A DNA stretch of 62,353 nucleotides from Lacunisphaera sp. (GCA_029945445.1 JAQSCO010000007.1:1-62353); one strand, 5' to 3'; positions 50,015 to 59,417 are shown, numbered from the stretch's first letter. Translations and numbers: made by a program. Notes: generated by a model not told the origin, from the sequence alone.

Positions 50015-51241
50015 TTAGCGGCCCACCCGTAGGAATGTCCCGAAAATCGTGTTCATCGCGGCAGGTTCCGTCTCAGGATTAAGTCCCCAGCCCTCCACGA
50101 AGGGAAGGTGGTCATAAACGACCAGCAGTTTGCCCGCCTCGACCTCAACCATTCCGGTGTATGCGGTGCTCCTCAGCTGGCCGCCCGAACTGTTCCGCGC
50201 GTCAACTTGGCTGCCCTTCGTCACCTCGGTTGGGTCGGTCCACGACTCGCCACCGTCGACGCTGAAACGAACGGCGCTGGAATCCGGCCGGCCAGTGGAG
50301 CAGGCGAGGATCCCGCTCTTCATTTCCATCATGGCGGGTTTCACCCCGCGAAAGCCGATTGAGACCGGCTTGGTCCAGGTCTTGCCATCGTCGTCCGACC
50401 AGGCCTTGCTCATCAGGTTGTTGCCGCCACGGCGCATGACCGAAAATAGCCGGCCGTCTCCCAGTCGGATCATCCGTGGCTCACAGGGTCCCTCGTAGCT
50501 TTTTTCTCCCGCTGGATCCGCAATCCCGGGGTCGGTTTCATTGCCGGCGATGGTGCTTAAATAATTCCAGTTTTTTCCCGATGGGTCGGATTTCACCACA
50601 ATGGTCCGGTAGAATTTATCGCCTTCAAGTTTCCCGTACATGGTCGTCAGCCATCCGCCGTCCCGCGCGGCCGTGATGGTGCCGCTGAAGATCATGAGCG
50701 CGGTCTCCTTGATTTTCCCCACGCCAAAGGATTTCCGATTGTCCGACTGTCGCTGTCGCATTGCAGGCCTGGGGAGATGGATTTTCACGTCACGGCTGAA
50801 GAGACTGGTGTTGCCGCCGTCGCTGAGTCGCACCGAGACAGTTTCGAGATTGCAGTAGTCGTCACCCGGCCCGGGCAGGGGATAACCCGCCACGATCAAC
50901 ATGCTGCCGTCGGGCAGCGCCGGATCCCTGGTGTAGGCGGCCTCCCGATAAATCATGCCACCCGTGTTGCGCATACTCCAGGTCCGTCCGAGATCCTTGG
51001 ATACAACATAGGCCCAAAAATTCGCCTCCACCTCCAGGTCGTCGGCGTCGAGGCTGAAATCGCAGATCAGTTCGCCGGTGGAGAGCATTTGCAGCGAGGG
51101 GAAGAAGCCGTATTTGCGGACTTCGTGGATCTTTACGGTGTCCAACACCTCAACTTTGAGCGCCCCGACACTGGGCGCCGCAGAGGCGCGGAGCAGGGCG
51201 AAGCAGGTGAGGAGAATGGGTAGAATCTCTTTAGCTTTCAT
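50015..51241 (-). CDS. Secreted Asp-box beta-propeller protein (sialidase-like)
   Basis: 408 residues with a signal peptide (AKEILPILLTCFALLRASAA). Asp boxes or degenerate ones include 'SKDLGRTW', 'SDDDGKTW' and 'SVDGGESW'. A conserved 'YEGPCEPRMIRLGDGRLFSVMR' and a C-terminal 'GKLLVVYDHLPF' fit the sialidase superfamily. The (F/Y)RIP motif is missing, so neuraminidase activity is doubtful. ATG at 51241 begins the signal peptide. It follows the GH5-like gene by 31 bases. Probably a glycosidase or lyase acting on the same glycan as its neighbours. Confidence 0.8.
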   Translation of the reverse strand: MKAKEILPILLTCFALLRASAAPSVGALKVEVLDTVKIHEVRKYGFFPSLQMLSTGELICDFSLDADDLEVEANFWAYVVSKDLGRTWSMRNTGGMIYREAAYTRDPALPDGSMLIVAGYPLPGPGDDYCNLETVSVRLSDGGNTSLFSRDVKIHLPRPAMRQRQSDNRKSFGVGKIKETALMIFSGTITAARDGGWLTTMYGKLEGDKFYRTIVVKSDPSGKNWNYLSTIAGNETDPGIADPAGEKSYEGPCEPRMIRLGDGRLFSVMRRGGNNLMSKAWSDDDGKTWTKPVSIGFRGVKPAMMEMKSGILACSTGRPDSSAVRFSVDGGESWTDPTEVTKGSQVDARNSSGGQLRSTAYTGMVEVEAGKLLVVYDHLPFVEGWGLNPETEPAAMNTIFGTFLRVGR

Positions 51242-51272
51242 GGAGGATGATAGGCCAAGCCCGGAACAGGTT

Positions 51273-52436
51273 TTAGAATTCGTTGAAAATCTCATGGCCT
51301 GGGCGCAGCGAACCGTCGGCCTCAATGAAGGAAAGGTTGCCGGGAAAACCAACGTGGCCGAACTCGGCGCGATGAGCGTCCGCAATCAGGCTATGGTGGA
51401 GCAGATAGACGAGTTTTCCGATCTTGCGTTTCCGGAGCTGCGTCAGTGTGTAGCGGACGATCTCAGTCCGCTTGGCGTCATCCCGTTCTCCCCAGCAGGT
51501 CTCCGAGCACAGGAGCGGCTTTGCCACCTGCCGCGCGAATCCGACGTACACATCGAGCCGCTTTTCGTAGTCCGCCTTGCCGCCGTCGGGTTTGTCCGGT
51601 TGAGGAATCCAGTAGGGGTGAATGGAAAGCACATCACTGATCGGCTCGATCTGCTCGATGCCAGCCAGCCCATGGTCCGGATGGATCCCGACGGTAACCG
51701 GTGCGATCGCACCCAGTTGCTTGCAGCGGCCGTGCAGGGCCTTTAGCCACGCGAACTCGGCATTAACGATTTCCGGGATTTCGGCCGGTCGCTGGATGTA
51801 GGCGAAGGGCTCGTTGCAAAGATCCCACGCCAGGATGCGCTCATCCCGCGCATGCCCCCCGACAATGGCTTCCATAAAATTATCGAACATTTCCGGCTTT
51901 CGCACCCAACCGAACCGGTCCCCCGGAAAAAAATGATCGATGTAGATGCCGCCGTAATCGAGCACGGGATCATGCCAGCGGTTAAACAACACGGGCATGA
52001 CCTTGCAGCCAATCTCCGCGGCGAGCTCGAGAGTCGTGGAGAAATTATGAGCGTAGCCCTGGGGATCACGATTGAAGGCACTCCATGACTGCCACCAGCG
52101 CAAAGCGTTCATCCGAGGGAAGTATTTCTTCCCGCGGGCCAGCTCGAGCGCGATCGTGCGGGCGTCGAACTTTTGCCATAGCTCAAGGCCCGTGCTGCCG
52201 TAACTGGGTTGATAGTTGAAGCCGGCAATCCGCGACCACGCCGATTCGGGCATGGCGGTCGTGTCTTCGGGCTTTTCGGCGCGGGCCAGCCTTGGCAGCG
52301 CCAGGCTCGCGGCTACCAAGCTCAACGTTTTCAATGACTGCCTGCGCGTGACGGGGTGGCTCGGTGAAAAATGGCCCGGTGCAGTATCACCGCCTAGGGC
52401 ACGCGGGGTTGCGGGGATCAGTGGGGACGGATGCAT
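51273..52436 (-). CDS. Secreted GH5-like (clan A) glycoside hydrolase with Tat-type signal
   Basis: 387 residues. Twin-arginine signal 'TRRQSLKTLSLVAASLALP'. The barrel reads 'IAGFNYQPSYGSTGLELWQK', 'MNALRWWQSWSAFNRDPQGY', acid/base region 'LAWDLCNEPFAY' with the NEP motif, 'DVLSIHPYWIPQ', and a nucleophile candidate Glu in 'LLCSETCWGE'. These match clan A mannanase/cellulase-like families (GH5 or close). The ATG at 52436 is preferred; the frame to 52709 overlaps the next gene. Export by Tat suggests folding or cofactor loading before secretion. Substrate unknown; likely a plant-type hemicellulose fragment given the other enzymes. Confidence 0.76.
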   Translation of the reverse strand: MHPSPLIPATPRALGGDTAPGHFSPSHPVTRRQSLKTLSLVAASLALPRLARAEKPEDTTAMPESAWSRIAGFNYQPSYGSTGLELWQKFDARTIALELARGKKYFPRMNALRWWQSWSAFNRDPQGYAHNFSTTLELAAEIGCKVMPVLFNRWHDPVLDYGGIYIDHFFPGDRFGWVRKPEMFDNFMEAIVGGHARDERILAWDLCNEPFAYIQRPAEIPEIVNAEFAWLKALHGRCKQLGAIAPVTVGIHPDHGLAGIEQIEPISDVLSIHPYWIPQPDKPDGGKADYEKRLDVYVGFARQVAKPLLCSETCWGERDDAKRTEIVRYTLTQLRKRKIGKLVYLLHHSLIADAHRAEFGHVGFPGNLSFIEADGSLRPGHEIFNEF

Positions 52437-52642
52437 GGGTTCGCGGTATTCGGGTGTGATGGTGAATTGCCCTTTACGGTTTAAGCCTGATGCACGGGAC
52501 CCATACGAGCGACCCGCTTGCGATTGACGGTTCGGCGGTGTTTTAGCGGCGACGTTTAGGAAGCTCAGGCAGGAGCGAAGGTGTGTATTAGCGAAGTGGC
52601 ACGGGTGGAGTTCAATATTCTCCATTGACCGGGAGAGGCGGC

Positions 52643-54211
52643 CTATGGGTGAGCCAGATTGATGGGAATGCTTCGGTCTTGCTTGAGCTTTGTTAGTGAC
52701 ATGGCCCACACGCTGACATTGCTGAAGTCCGCTTTGGCATTGCCCACGAGGAAGCCCACCCGGCCACTGCCCTTTTCGTGGGTGTAGGTCTGCATGAGCA
52801 GGTCATCGATGTATAACTCAATCAACTCCCAGCGGCACAGGAGGCGGAAGGTATGTTCACGGCCGTCGTCCAAGCCGGTGACAGTGGCGCAGTTTCTGCC
52901 GGTCACATCCTCGGACGAAAATACCATCCCGCCGTCCGTGCCGGTAGTGAGTCGCCCGATATGGGTTTCGCGGTCCTTGGCCGGCCCGACGCCAAGTTGC
53001 ACACTCATCGCTTGGCCGGGCTTTTCCTCGAAGACAAATCCTGCCACGGGCCGCGCCGCGGCGGGATCGCCCTTGGTCAAGGCATGGGCGGTGATTCGGC
53101 CCTCCATGATGATGCCCTGATCAAGATCGAACGAATCGACAAGATAACGCAGTTCGCCGCCATTCGGTTTACCCGCCCCGTCGAGTTCAAAATTCTGCTG
53201 CCTGGGCTGCAACCGCCCAGCCTTCAGGGCCTCGTTGCCTTTCCACCAGCCGAGTCGCAGGTGGCCGGCCTGGTCGATGATGGGCTTGCGCAAAGGCAGC
53301 ATGCATGGTCCGGGTTGCCCATGCTGCAACAACGAGTAGTTGGCGATGAGCAGCTCGTCCTTCGCCCGCACCCACGAGGCCAGCCAAGTGAGATGTTCGC
53401 CCGTGTTGCCGCAGAGGCGGTACGCTTCGGCATCGGGATGAAAGGGCCCCCGCGGTCCGTCGCCAATGAGGGTGTAGGTCGCGTAACCTTTGTGTCCATT
53501 GTACCCACTGGCCCCGCCCAGCAGGTAGTACTTTCCGCCGATCCGCTCACAGCCGCCGTATTCGAAATGATTTCTTGGCGTCACGTCGCCCCATTCGGTT
53601 TTCGCCGGAGGGAGCACGTCCCATTTGAGGCCGTCCTTTGACTCCATCATTGCGGGCAGATCCATGCCCTCTTTCGGTACCGCCACCACATAGCCCCAGT
53701 AGCCTGCCTCCGGGTGGCCCTCTGCCTTCGGTAACATGTACATGTGATCCCAGCGATCCTGCCGGTACCAGCGGTCATCCGGATGAGTCGAGGTGATGTA
53801 TTCCCAATGGCGCAGATCCTTGGACTGAAAGAAGCGCATCGTGTCCTGCGGCAGCTGATGCTTTCCCTCGAAATGTCCCACGCCGTGATCCATGATGAAC
53901 CGGTCACCCGCTTTGACGACGAAGCACTTGAAGAACGAGGCGCCGTCGGTGCGGTCATGTTCGCTGATGATCTTGCCCTGGTCCTGCCAGTGCACCCCGT
54001 CCGGCGACGTGGCGAGGAGACAGAAGGCGTCGTCGCCTTCGGTATCGTACATCATGTACGCGTAATACTGCCCGTCATGCCAAAGGATGGTGGGATCCCA
54101 CATCGACCCGGTCTCCGGCTTGAAGACCATGGCGCCTAATTCAGGGCACGGGATGACAACCATCAGGATGAGCGCCAGTAACCCGAGTAATATGGAAGTC
54201 GTATTTTTCAT
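52643..54211 (-). CDS. Secreted GH32/GH43-like glycosidase with C-terminal beta-sandwich
   Basis: 522 residues. Signal peptide (ILLGLLALILMVVIP). The N-terminal part is a five-bladed propeller: 'SMWDPTILWHDGQYYAYMM' carrying a likely catalytic Asp, 'SPDGVHWQDQG', 'SKDLRHWEYI', 'RNHFEYGGCERIGGKYYLLG'. The C-terminal 170 residues ('GIIMEGRITAH', 'FRLLCRWELIELYIDDLLMQ', 'GRVGFLVGNAKADFSNVSVW') form the concanavalin-like sandwich of GH32-type enzymes. A fructosidase-like or related exo-glycosidase is possible. It lies 114 bases after the MFS gene and may share its transcript. Confidence 0.75.
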   Translation of the reverse strand: MKNTTSILLGLLALILMVVIPCPELGAMVFKPETGSMWDPTILWHDGQYYAYMMYDTEGDDAFCLLATSPDGVHWQDQGKIISEHDRTDGASFFKCFVVKAGDRFIMDHGVGHFEGKHQLPQDTMRFFQSKDLRHWEYITSTHPDDRWYRQDRWDHMYMLPKAEGHPEAGYWGYVVAVPKEGMDLPAMMESKDGLKWDVLPPAKTEWGDVTPRNHFEYGGCERIGGKYYLLGGASGYNGHKGYATYTLIGDGPRGPFHPDAEAYRLCGNTGEHLTWLASWVRAKDELLIANYSLLQHGQPGPCMLPLRKPIIDQAGHLRLGWWKGNEALKAGRLQPRQQNFELDGAGKPNGGELRYLVDSFDLDQGIIMEGRITAHALTKGDPAAARPVAGFVFEEKPGQAMSVQLGVGPAKDRETHIGRLTTGTDGGMVFSSEDVTGRNCATVTGLDDGREHTFRLLCRWELIELYIDDLLMQTYTHEKGSGRVGFLVGNAKADFSNVSVWAMSLTKLKQDRSIPINLAHP

Positions 54212-54325
54212 GAGTTTTATTCTCCTTTTGCAGTCCGGTGGATGGTTTGCTGAGGTGAGTTGATTGGCGTGCAGCTTTAAGACGGCGGGTGTTGAGACGT
54301 AGGCGTCCGGGCGCGGCGTGTGACC

Positions 54326-55678
54326 TCAGGCCGGAGCATCCGGGGCTCGGTCATCCTCCCGCAGATCCTCGGCGCGCGGGCGGGGGACGGCCGGCAGTTT
54401 GGCCGCGACAAGGGAACTCGTCAGCAGGAGCAAGATCAACGCGGCCACGAAGCTGGTGCGGAGACCCCAGTGGTCGGAGATTTGGCCGTATAATACGGGG
54501 GCCACGCCCACGAAGGTGGCGATCAGGGTCAGGAAGGCGAGGTTGCGGCGCACCTGCCATTTCGCCGAGCACTGCACGGCATAGTTGACGTAGTAAACCC
54601 CAAACAATTCGCCCGCCCCGTTGATGCCAAAGGCCAGCAGGAACCAGTAACCGGGCACCAGCAAGATCCAGACGACCGCGGCGACCTGGAGGCCGACGGT
54701 GACCAGCAAGGGCAGCTTGGGGTTGGTGCGCGTGAGCAGCCAGCCGAGCAGGAAGCCGCAGAGGATCTTGAAGGAGAAGCGGAGGGTCAGCTGGTATCCC
54801 GCCAGGTTTTCCGACATTTGCCCGACGGCCTCATGCGTGAAGATGCTCATGTTCACCTGCACGAGGTTGCCGCAGTAGACGAGGAGGTAGGCGATGCTGA
54901 CCGTGAGCAGTACGCGGTTGCTGACGAAGGACCGGAAGCCGCCGATCATCGCGGAGTGGAAGCTCTCCCGCTCGACATCGGTGCGAGGCAGCGGAATGGT
55001 GTAAAAGCGGACTAGGAACGCCGCCACGGCCATGGTGGCGGCGCTGCCCGCAAAGAGGACGGCGTAATTGTAGGGATAGGCCGGCGCCAGCCAGAGCGGG
55101 GGAACCCAGCCGAAAAGTTTTCCGTCGAGCAGCAACTGGGCCCCTAGGGAACCAATGACCGCGAACCCCGGGCCCCAGCCGTAGGCCAATCCCAGCGCCT
55201 TGCCCCGCCACTGGGGCGAAACGCCCCGGTCCAAGGCCTCCCAACTCAGCACGTTGACCAGACCATTGGCCGCACCGAGCACACCGGCATGCAGCACCAG
55301 GGCTCCAATGATCAGCCTGGCGGAGGACGTTGCGACCAGCACGACCGCCATCCCGATGCCCATGACCGCCATCAGGCCATAGGCATAGGTCAGCGACTTC
55401 TTCAGCAGCCGGGCCTGGGGAAACAGCCAGGCCACGACGATGGGAACCCACACCATGAACAGGAACACGGTGCTGGGAAGATTGGCGATCGTGTCCGACG
55501 TGTGCAGATGCTTGCACAACCCCGCCTGGACGAGACCGACGTAGAGCGCCGGGGCCGACAGGTAGATCAGCGAGACCTGCGCCGCATAGATCAGGGCGTT
55601 GCGGTTCTGCAGGCGAGGCTCCAGCCCGCAGTGACCCGACTCAGCGGGCGGGGCGGAAGTGGCAGTGTTTTTAGTCAT
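54326..55678 (-). CDS. MFS transporter
   Basis: 450 residues with about 12 hydrophobic helices: 'SLIYLSAPALYVGLVQAGLC', 'VFLFMVWVPIVVAWLFPQ', 'NYAVLFAGSAATMAVAAFLV', 'FKILCGFLLGWLLTRTNPKL', 'FVAALILLLLTSSLVAAKLP'. No strong family signature for a specific substrate; the loop 'GKALGLAYGWGPGFAVIGS' is MFS-like. It is the first gene of the minus-strand glycoside hydrolase block and probably imports its sugar or oligosaccharide product. Hydrophilic ends are both cytoplasmic, as usual. Confidence 0.8.
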   Translation of the reverse strand: MTKNTATSAPPAESGHCGLEPRLQNRNALIYAAQVSLIYLSAPALYVGLVQAGLCKHLHTSDTIANLPSTVFLFMVWVPIVVAWLFPQARLLKKSLTYAYGLMAVMGIGMAVVLVATSSARLIIGALVLHAGVLGAANGLVNVLSWEALDRGVSPQWRGKALGLAYGWGPGFAVIGSLGAQLLLDGKLFGWVPPLWLAPAYPYNYAVLFAGSAATMAVAAFLVRFYTIPLPRTDVERESFHSAMIGGFRSFVSNRVLLTVSIAYLLVYCGNLVQVNMSIFTHEAVGQMSENLAGYQLTLRFSFKILCGFLLGWLLTRTNPKLPLLVTVGLQVAAVVWILLVPGYWFLLAFGINGAGELFGVYYVNYAVQCSAKWQVRRNLAFLTLIATFVGVAPVLYGQISDHWGLRTSFVAALILLLLTSSLVAAKLPAVPRPRAEDLREDDRAPDAPA

Positions 55679-55755
55679 GATGCTGAGGATGCGGGCGGGT
55701 GCAGGTTGAACTCACGGGGAGACGCGCCAGTCGGCCGGGACGGACGTGGTGATTA

Positions 55756-55771
55756 CCGTGCGCATGCACGG
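55756..55771. promoter_or_regulatory. Inverted repeat upstream of the MFS gene
   Basis: CCGTGCGCATGCACGG: 6-base arms CCGTGC/GCACGG around GCAT, 78 bases upstream of the MFS start at 55678. It may be an operator for the glycoside hydrolase block. The rest of the 340-base gap from 55679 to 56018 holds only the terminator described separately. Confidence 0.35.
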
Positions 55772-55960
55772 AGTCGAATAGCGGTGGACGCAGGCCCCAA
55801 CCTCGACGAGCGCGGTGAGACATGTTGATGGGATGCTTGGGCCCGGTGCGAATCTCGGTGGCAGATTTGTCTGGGACAATCACGGACAACTCTGGCGGTC
55901 ATGGCGAACCAAGGGAAGACGCTAATGCCTCCGCCCGGCTGGTGGCAAAAAGGTTGGAAT

Positions 55961-55995
55961 AAAAAAGGAGCTCAGATTGAAAATCTGAGCTCCTT
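55961..55995 (-). terminator. Intrinsic terminator of the TonB receptor gene
   Basis: A perfect 14-base stem (AAGGAGCTCAGATT at 55965-55978 with AATCTGAGCTCCTT at 55982-55995) and a three-base loop, followed on the minus strand by TTTTTT then ATTCC. It begins 24 bases after the receptor stop. This is the clearest terminator in the window and indicates that the receptor is transcribed alone or as the end of its unit. Confidence 0.92.
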
Positions 55996-56018
55996 GCTTG
56001 AAAGGCTAACCGGTAAAC

Positions 56019-58151
56019 TTACCGGAAGCTATAGTTCACAGACAGGCGCATCATGCGGGGATCACCCACGTCCGCATCGCCCGGACTCCAGGCTCCCGCG
56101 ATGAATTGCTCGTCGAAGACGTTGTTCACGCGGAACGTGTAGCTCAGGTTGCTGTTGACCTTGTAGCCCACGAAGAGGTTGGCCACCGTGTAGGAGTCAA
56201 AGGACTTGCCGCCGCGGAAATACCGGTTGCCGGAGAAGTAGGCGCCGCCACCCACGTTCCAACCCTTGGCTCCGCCGTCCGTGAAGTTGTAGCGGGTGAA
56301 GAAGCCCGCGCTATCGTTCAGCGTGTTGCTGGCGCGCTTGCCGTCCGAATCAAGGGTTTTGCCCTTCCAGAACACGGCGGTCAGCTGCCAGTTGTTGGTG
56401 AGCTGCATCTGGATGTCGGCCTCAATGCCGGTGTATTTGCGGGAGGGAGACAGGATGTAGTAACCGACGCCGCTCGAATTGCGGAAGCCGGAGTTCACCG
56501 GAATGTTGGCCAGCGTCAGCCAGTAGTAGTCCAGCGTGGCGGTCACCTTGCCGCCAAGCACATCGGTTTTGACGCCGATTTCGTTACCTGTGCCCGACCG
56601 GTTCGGCAGGCGCTTGCCATTGATGTCGATCGTGGTGGAGGAGGTCGCTTGGAACATGGTCGCGTAGCCGTAGTAGATCGAGACGTCCTTCACGGGCTTC
56701 ACCACGATGCCCCCGCGCTTGACGTTGTCGCTGGTATTGTTCGCCGGCGACTGAGTGTTGGTGGCTTTGATGTGCGACATGCCGGCATTCACAATGAGCC
56801 GATCATCAAGGAAGTTGGCGGTCTCGAGGAAGTAGAGCGTCTGGGTCACGCCGTCTTCGTTGATGGGCGCCGGCTTGTGCTTCGGCGAGGTCGGGATCGC
56901 AATGGTGTTGAAGTTGATCGGATTCTTCAGGCTGGTGGTGATGAAAGCCGGAGTGTAGGTGAAAGTTTCGCCGATGCCCTTGCGGGTGTCGTAGAGGTAA
57001 CCAAAATTGGTCTGGAGTTTCACTTTGCCCAGCTCGTATTTGCCGATGTTGTCCGTGCCGTAGACGTAGGAGATGAAGTTCTCGTCGTAGTCAAAGTAGT
57101 CGAGGGTGAGGACATCGTTAACAAAATCCTTGGTGCCGACATACAAGTAGTCGATGGACGGACGGTCGCCACGCTCGCGCTGATAGTTGACGCGGGTCTG
57201 CCAGTTCTCGTTCCACTGATGGGTCACGTTCAGGCGGACGTCGTTAAAGTAGAGGCCGTAGGTGCCCCAGTCAGGCTTGTAGGCGAAGTTCTTGCCCTTA
57301 GGCGAGGCATACTGCTTGAGCGTCGGGCCCGTGTTATCGATCACGTTGGCGGCGTCGAAGGTGCCCAGTTCCAGCTGGTGCCAGTCGTATGAGGCACGGA
57401 CAGTGGTCTTGCCGTTGGTCCATTGCAGGCTCGAGTTGACGACCCGGCGATTATCGCGGTAGGCCGAGCTAAAACCGTCGGACTTCTGATAAGCGCTGAC
57501 GACCCGATAGGAAAAACCCTTCCCAATCGGCCCGGTGATGTCTGCGTCCACCCGGTTCCAGCCATCGGTGCCGAGACTCAAGCCGAAATTGGCTCCGAAA
57601 ACCGGCTGGGGCTTCTTGGTGGTCTTGATGACCAGGCCAAAGAGGCTGGGGTTGGAACCATAGAGCAGCGCCTGCGGGCCCTTGAGGACTTCATACGTGT
57701 CGATGCCGGCGTTGTCGGCAAAGAAACTCAGGTCGGGGATATCATCCGTCATGGTGAAGCCCACGCGCTGGCCACGAATCTGCATCTGCTCGCCACGGAC
57801 ATAGGGATTCACGCCGCTGACGACAAACTTCAGCGTGTCGCTGGCCGACTCCGGCGCGGCGATGTCATCGATCAGATCTCGCGGAATGACCCTGACATTA
57901 GCTGACATGTCGAGCAGGTCCTGGCTGGTCTTCATGCCCGACACGGATTTCTTGGCGAAATAGCCTTTGTCCTTTGAGCTTTGGACTTCAAAGGCCGGCA
58001 GCTGGATGGTTTCGCCTGTGGTGGACTTGTCGGTCGCGGCGGGAGCCGGGGCGACCTGCGCCTGGCCAAGCGTGGTGGAAATAGCACTGATCAAAAAGGT
58101 TCGCACGGCGAACCGCAGCAGGCTGACTTTGTGTTGGGGTTTTGGTATCAT
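56019..58151 (-). CDS. TonB-dependent outer-membrane receptor
   Basis: 710 residues. Signal peptide (KVSLLRFAVRTFLISAIST), then a TonB-box-like lead 'IQLPAFEVQSSKDKGYFAKK' typical of Opitutaceae receptors. The plug domain includes 'RVIPRDLIDDIAAPESASD', 'IRGQRVGFTMTDDIPD' and 'YEVLKGPQALLYGSNPSLFG'. The rest is a 22-strand barrel ending 'MMRLSVNYSFR' with the terminal Phe-x aromatic signature (here FR). No SusD partner is adjacent, so it is not a canonical PUL pair. It probably imports a glycan fragment or a siderophore-type ligand using TonB energy. ATG at 58151 starts the signal peptide; the region to 58262 is not conserved. Divergent AraC gene adjacent. Confidence 0.93.
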   Translation of the reverse strand: MIPKPQHKVSLLRFAVRTFLISAISTTLGQAQVAPAPAATDKSTTGETIQLPAFEVQSSKDKGYFAKKSVSGMKTSQDLLDMSANVRVIPRDLIDDIAAPESASDTLKFVVSGVNPYVRGEQMQIRGQRVGFTMTDDIPDLSFFADNAGIDTYEVLKGPQALLYGSNPSLFGLVIKTTKKPQPVFGANFGLSLGTDGWNRVDADITGPIGKGFSYRVVSAYQKSDGFSSAYRDNRRVVNSSLQWTNGKTTVRASYDWHQLELGTFDAANVIDNTGPTLKQYASPKGKNFAYKPDWGTYGLYFNDVRLNVTHQWNENWQTRVNYQRERGDRPSIDYLYVGTKDFVNDVLTLDYFDYDENFISYVYGTDNIGKYELGKVKLQTNFGYLYDTRKGIGETFTYTPAFITTSLKNPINFNTIAIPTSPKHKPAPINEDGVTQTLYFLETANFLDDRLIVNAGMSHIKATNTQSPANNTSDNVKRGGIVVKPVKDVSIYYGYATMFQATSSTTIDINGKRLPNRSGTGNEIGVKTDVLGGKVTATLDYYWLTLANIPVNSGFRNSSGVGYYILSPSRKYTGIEADIQMQLTNNWQLTAVFWKGKTLDSDGKRASNTLNDSAGFFTRYNFTDGGAKGWNVGGGAYFSGNRYFRGGKSFDSYTVANLFVGYKVNSNLSYTFRVNNVFDEQFIAGAWSPGDADVGDPRMMRLSVNYSFR

Positions 58152-58396
58152 GGTGTGTGGATTTAGGAACAACGAACAGATTGAGCTACTCGCACGGGAC
58201 CAGTGCGGCCCGGAAATCATAAATGTTAACGCCAAGGCCGAGTCCCAAGGCCATGTATGCACAGCAGGTGGTCTGGGCTTGCGGCCGTTTGCTTCGGCGG
58301 ATCGGTCGAAGGGTTGATTCAGGCATGTCTTATGTAGAAGTTAGAATATCTGATTGCAGTAGCCCTTTGAATCCCATTATTGATCTATTCCATACA

Positions 58397-58422
58397 ATAT
58401 ATGCTCGTGTATACGCGTATAT
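58397..58422. promoter_or_regulatory. Inverted repeat upstream of the AraC gene
   Basis: ATATATGC-N10-GCGTATAT (7 of 8 arm bases complementary) enclosing CGTGTATAC. It ends 15 bases before the AraC start and lies in the 285-base divergent gap with the TonB receptor. The core TGTATACG differs from the GntR-type palindrome by one base, so either an AraC autoregulatory site or a weak GntR site is possible. Confidence 0.42.
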
Positions 58423-58436
58423 TCCCAGGCTGAAAC

Positions 58437-59417
58437 ATGAACTATTTCAAGTATTTCCTGCCTTCCCCAGACCAGGCGATCTGGGGCTTGGGGGTAACGG
58501 CCACTGGCTTTACCAGCGTGCCCCCCGGATCAGCCTACCCCCTGTCGCGCCATCCTGATGACCATCATTTTGTCTGGGAGCGTGGCCGGGTGTTGGAGGC
58601 GTTGCAGATTGTATTCATTGAGGCAGGTCGCGGCACCTTTGAAATGCGCAAGGGCGCTTCCCTCGATATTGAGGCCGGTAGCGCTTTCGTTGTGCTCCCC
58701 GGCGCCTGGCATCGCTACCGGCCTGATCCAGCCGTGGGCTGGGACGAGAGTTGGATTGAAGTGCAGGGACCCTTGGTGGATGGCTTGGTGCGGCAGGGCG
58801 CGTTCGAGGCCCGCAGCTCGGTCAGACGCGGGGCCTTCTCGGTGGGACTCGACAAGGCGCTGGAGGAAGTCCACCTGCTCGCTCGCGGCGAGAAGTCCGG
58901 CTTTGATCCGCAAATGTCGGCGCGGGCCTATGCGGTCATTGCCTGTTGGGCCTTAATGGGGGCCGAGTGCTCCGCGCCGACGACCCTGATGCAGGCCGTC
59001 TTCAAAGCGGAGCGCCACATGACGGAGCATTTCAGTGAGTCGATCGACCTTGAGGCATTGTCGCGTAAACTGGGCGTGGCCTACTCGCATTTTCGCCGCG
59101 CGTTTCGCCAACATACAGGCTATGCCCCCTGGCAATATGTTCTGCGGCTGCGGCTCGAGCGTGGGCGCCGGCAGCTGGCGGCCGATGAGGACGTCACCGT
59201 GGATGAAATCGCCCTCCGGTTGGGCTTTAGTTCAGGATTTCATTTTTCCACGACCTTCAAAAAAGCCTTTGGGGTGTCGCCCGACCATTGGCGCCGGAAA
59301 GTGCATGCGCTGGCCCACTTGGAGGGAGACAAAATGCTTCTCACGCAAAAACGCACCCGGGGAACGCCGAGAGCTGATTGGATGAAGGATTTGGGGGATT
59401 TTCGCACGGGATCCTGA
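58437..59417 (+). CDS. AraC-family transcriptional regulator
   Basis: 326 residues. The N-terminal cupin-like sensor (about 1-140) contains 'EMRKGASLDIEAGSAFVVLP', the RhaS/AraC type of sugar-binding fold. The C-terminal double helix-turn-helix (about 190-290) has 'IDLEALSRKLGVAYSHFRRA', 'GYAPWQYVLRLRLERGRRQL' and 'VDEIALRLGFSSGFHFSTT', ending 'KKAFGVSPDHWRR'. It is divergent from the TonB receptor and probably activates it in response to a sugar ligand. No Shine-Dalgarno. A C-terminal tail of about 35 residues follows the HTH. Confidence 0.9.
   Translation: MNYFKYFLPSPDQAIWGLGVTATGFTSVPPGSAYPLSRHPDDHHFVWERGRVLEALQIVFIEAGRGTFEMRKGASLDIEAGSAFVVLPGAWHRYRPDPAVGWDESWIEVQGPLVDGLVRQGAFEARSSVRRGAFSVGLDKALEEVHLLARGEKSGFDPQMSARAYAVIACWALMGAECSAPTTLMQAVFKAERHMTEHFSESIDLEALSRKLGVAYSHFRRAFRQHTGYAPWQYVLRLRLERGRRQLAADEDVTVDEIALRLGFSSGFHFSTTFKKAFGVSPDHWRRKVHALAHLEGDKMLLTQKRTRGTPRADWMKDLGDFRTGS

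Noticed and set aside
56106..57392. 428-residue plus-strand frame opposite the TonB receptor
   Set aside because: Val/Ala/Gly-rich shadow; the receptor has a signal peptide, plug and barrel motifs and a matching terminator.
56019..58151. Reading the TonB receptor as part of a SusCD pair
   Set aside because: No SusD-like lipoprotein gene is adjacent on either side, and the plug lacks the SusC N-terminal extension.
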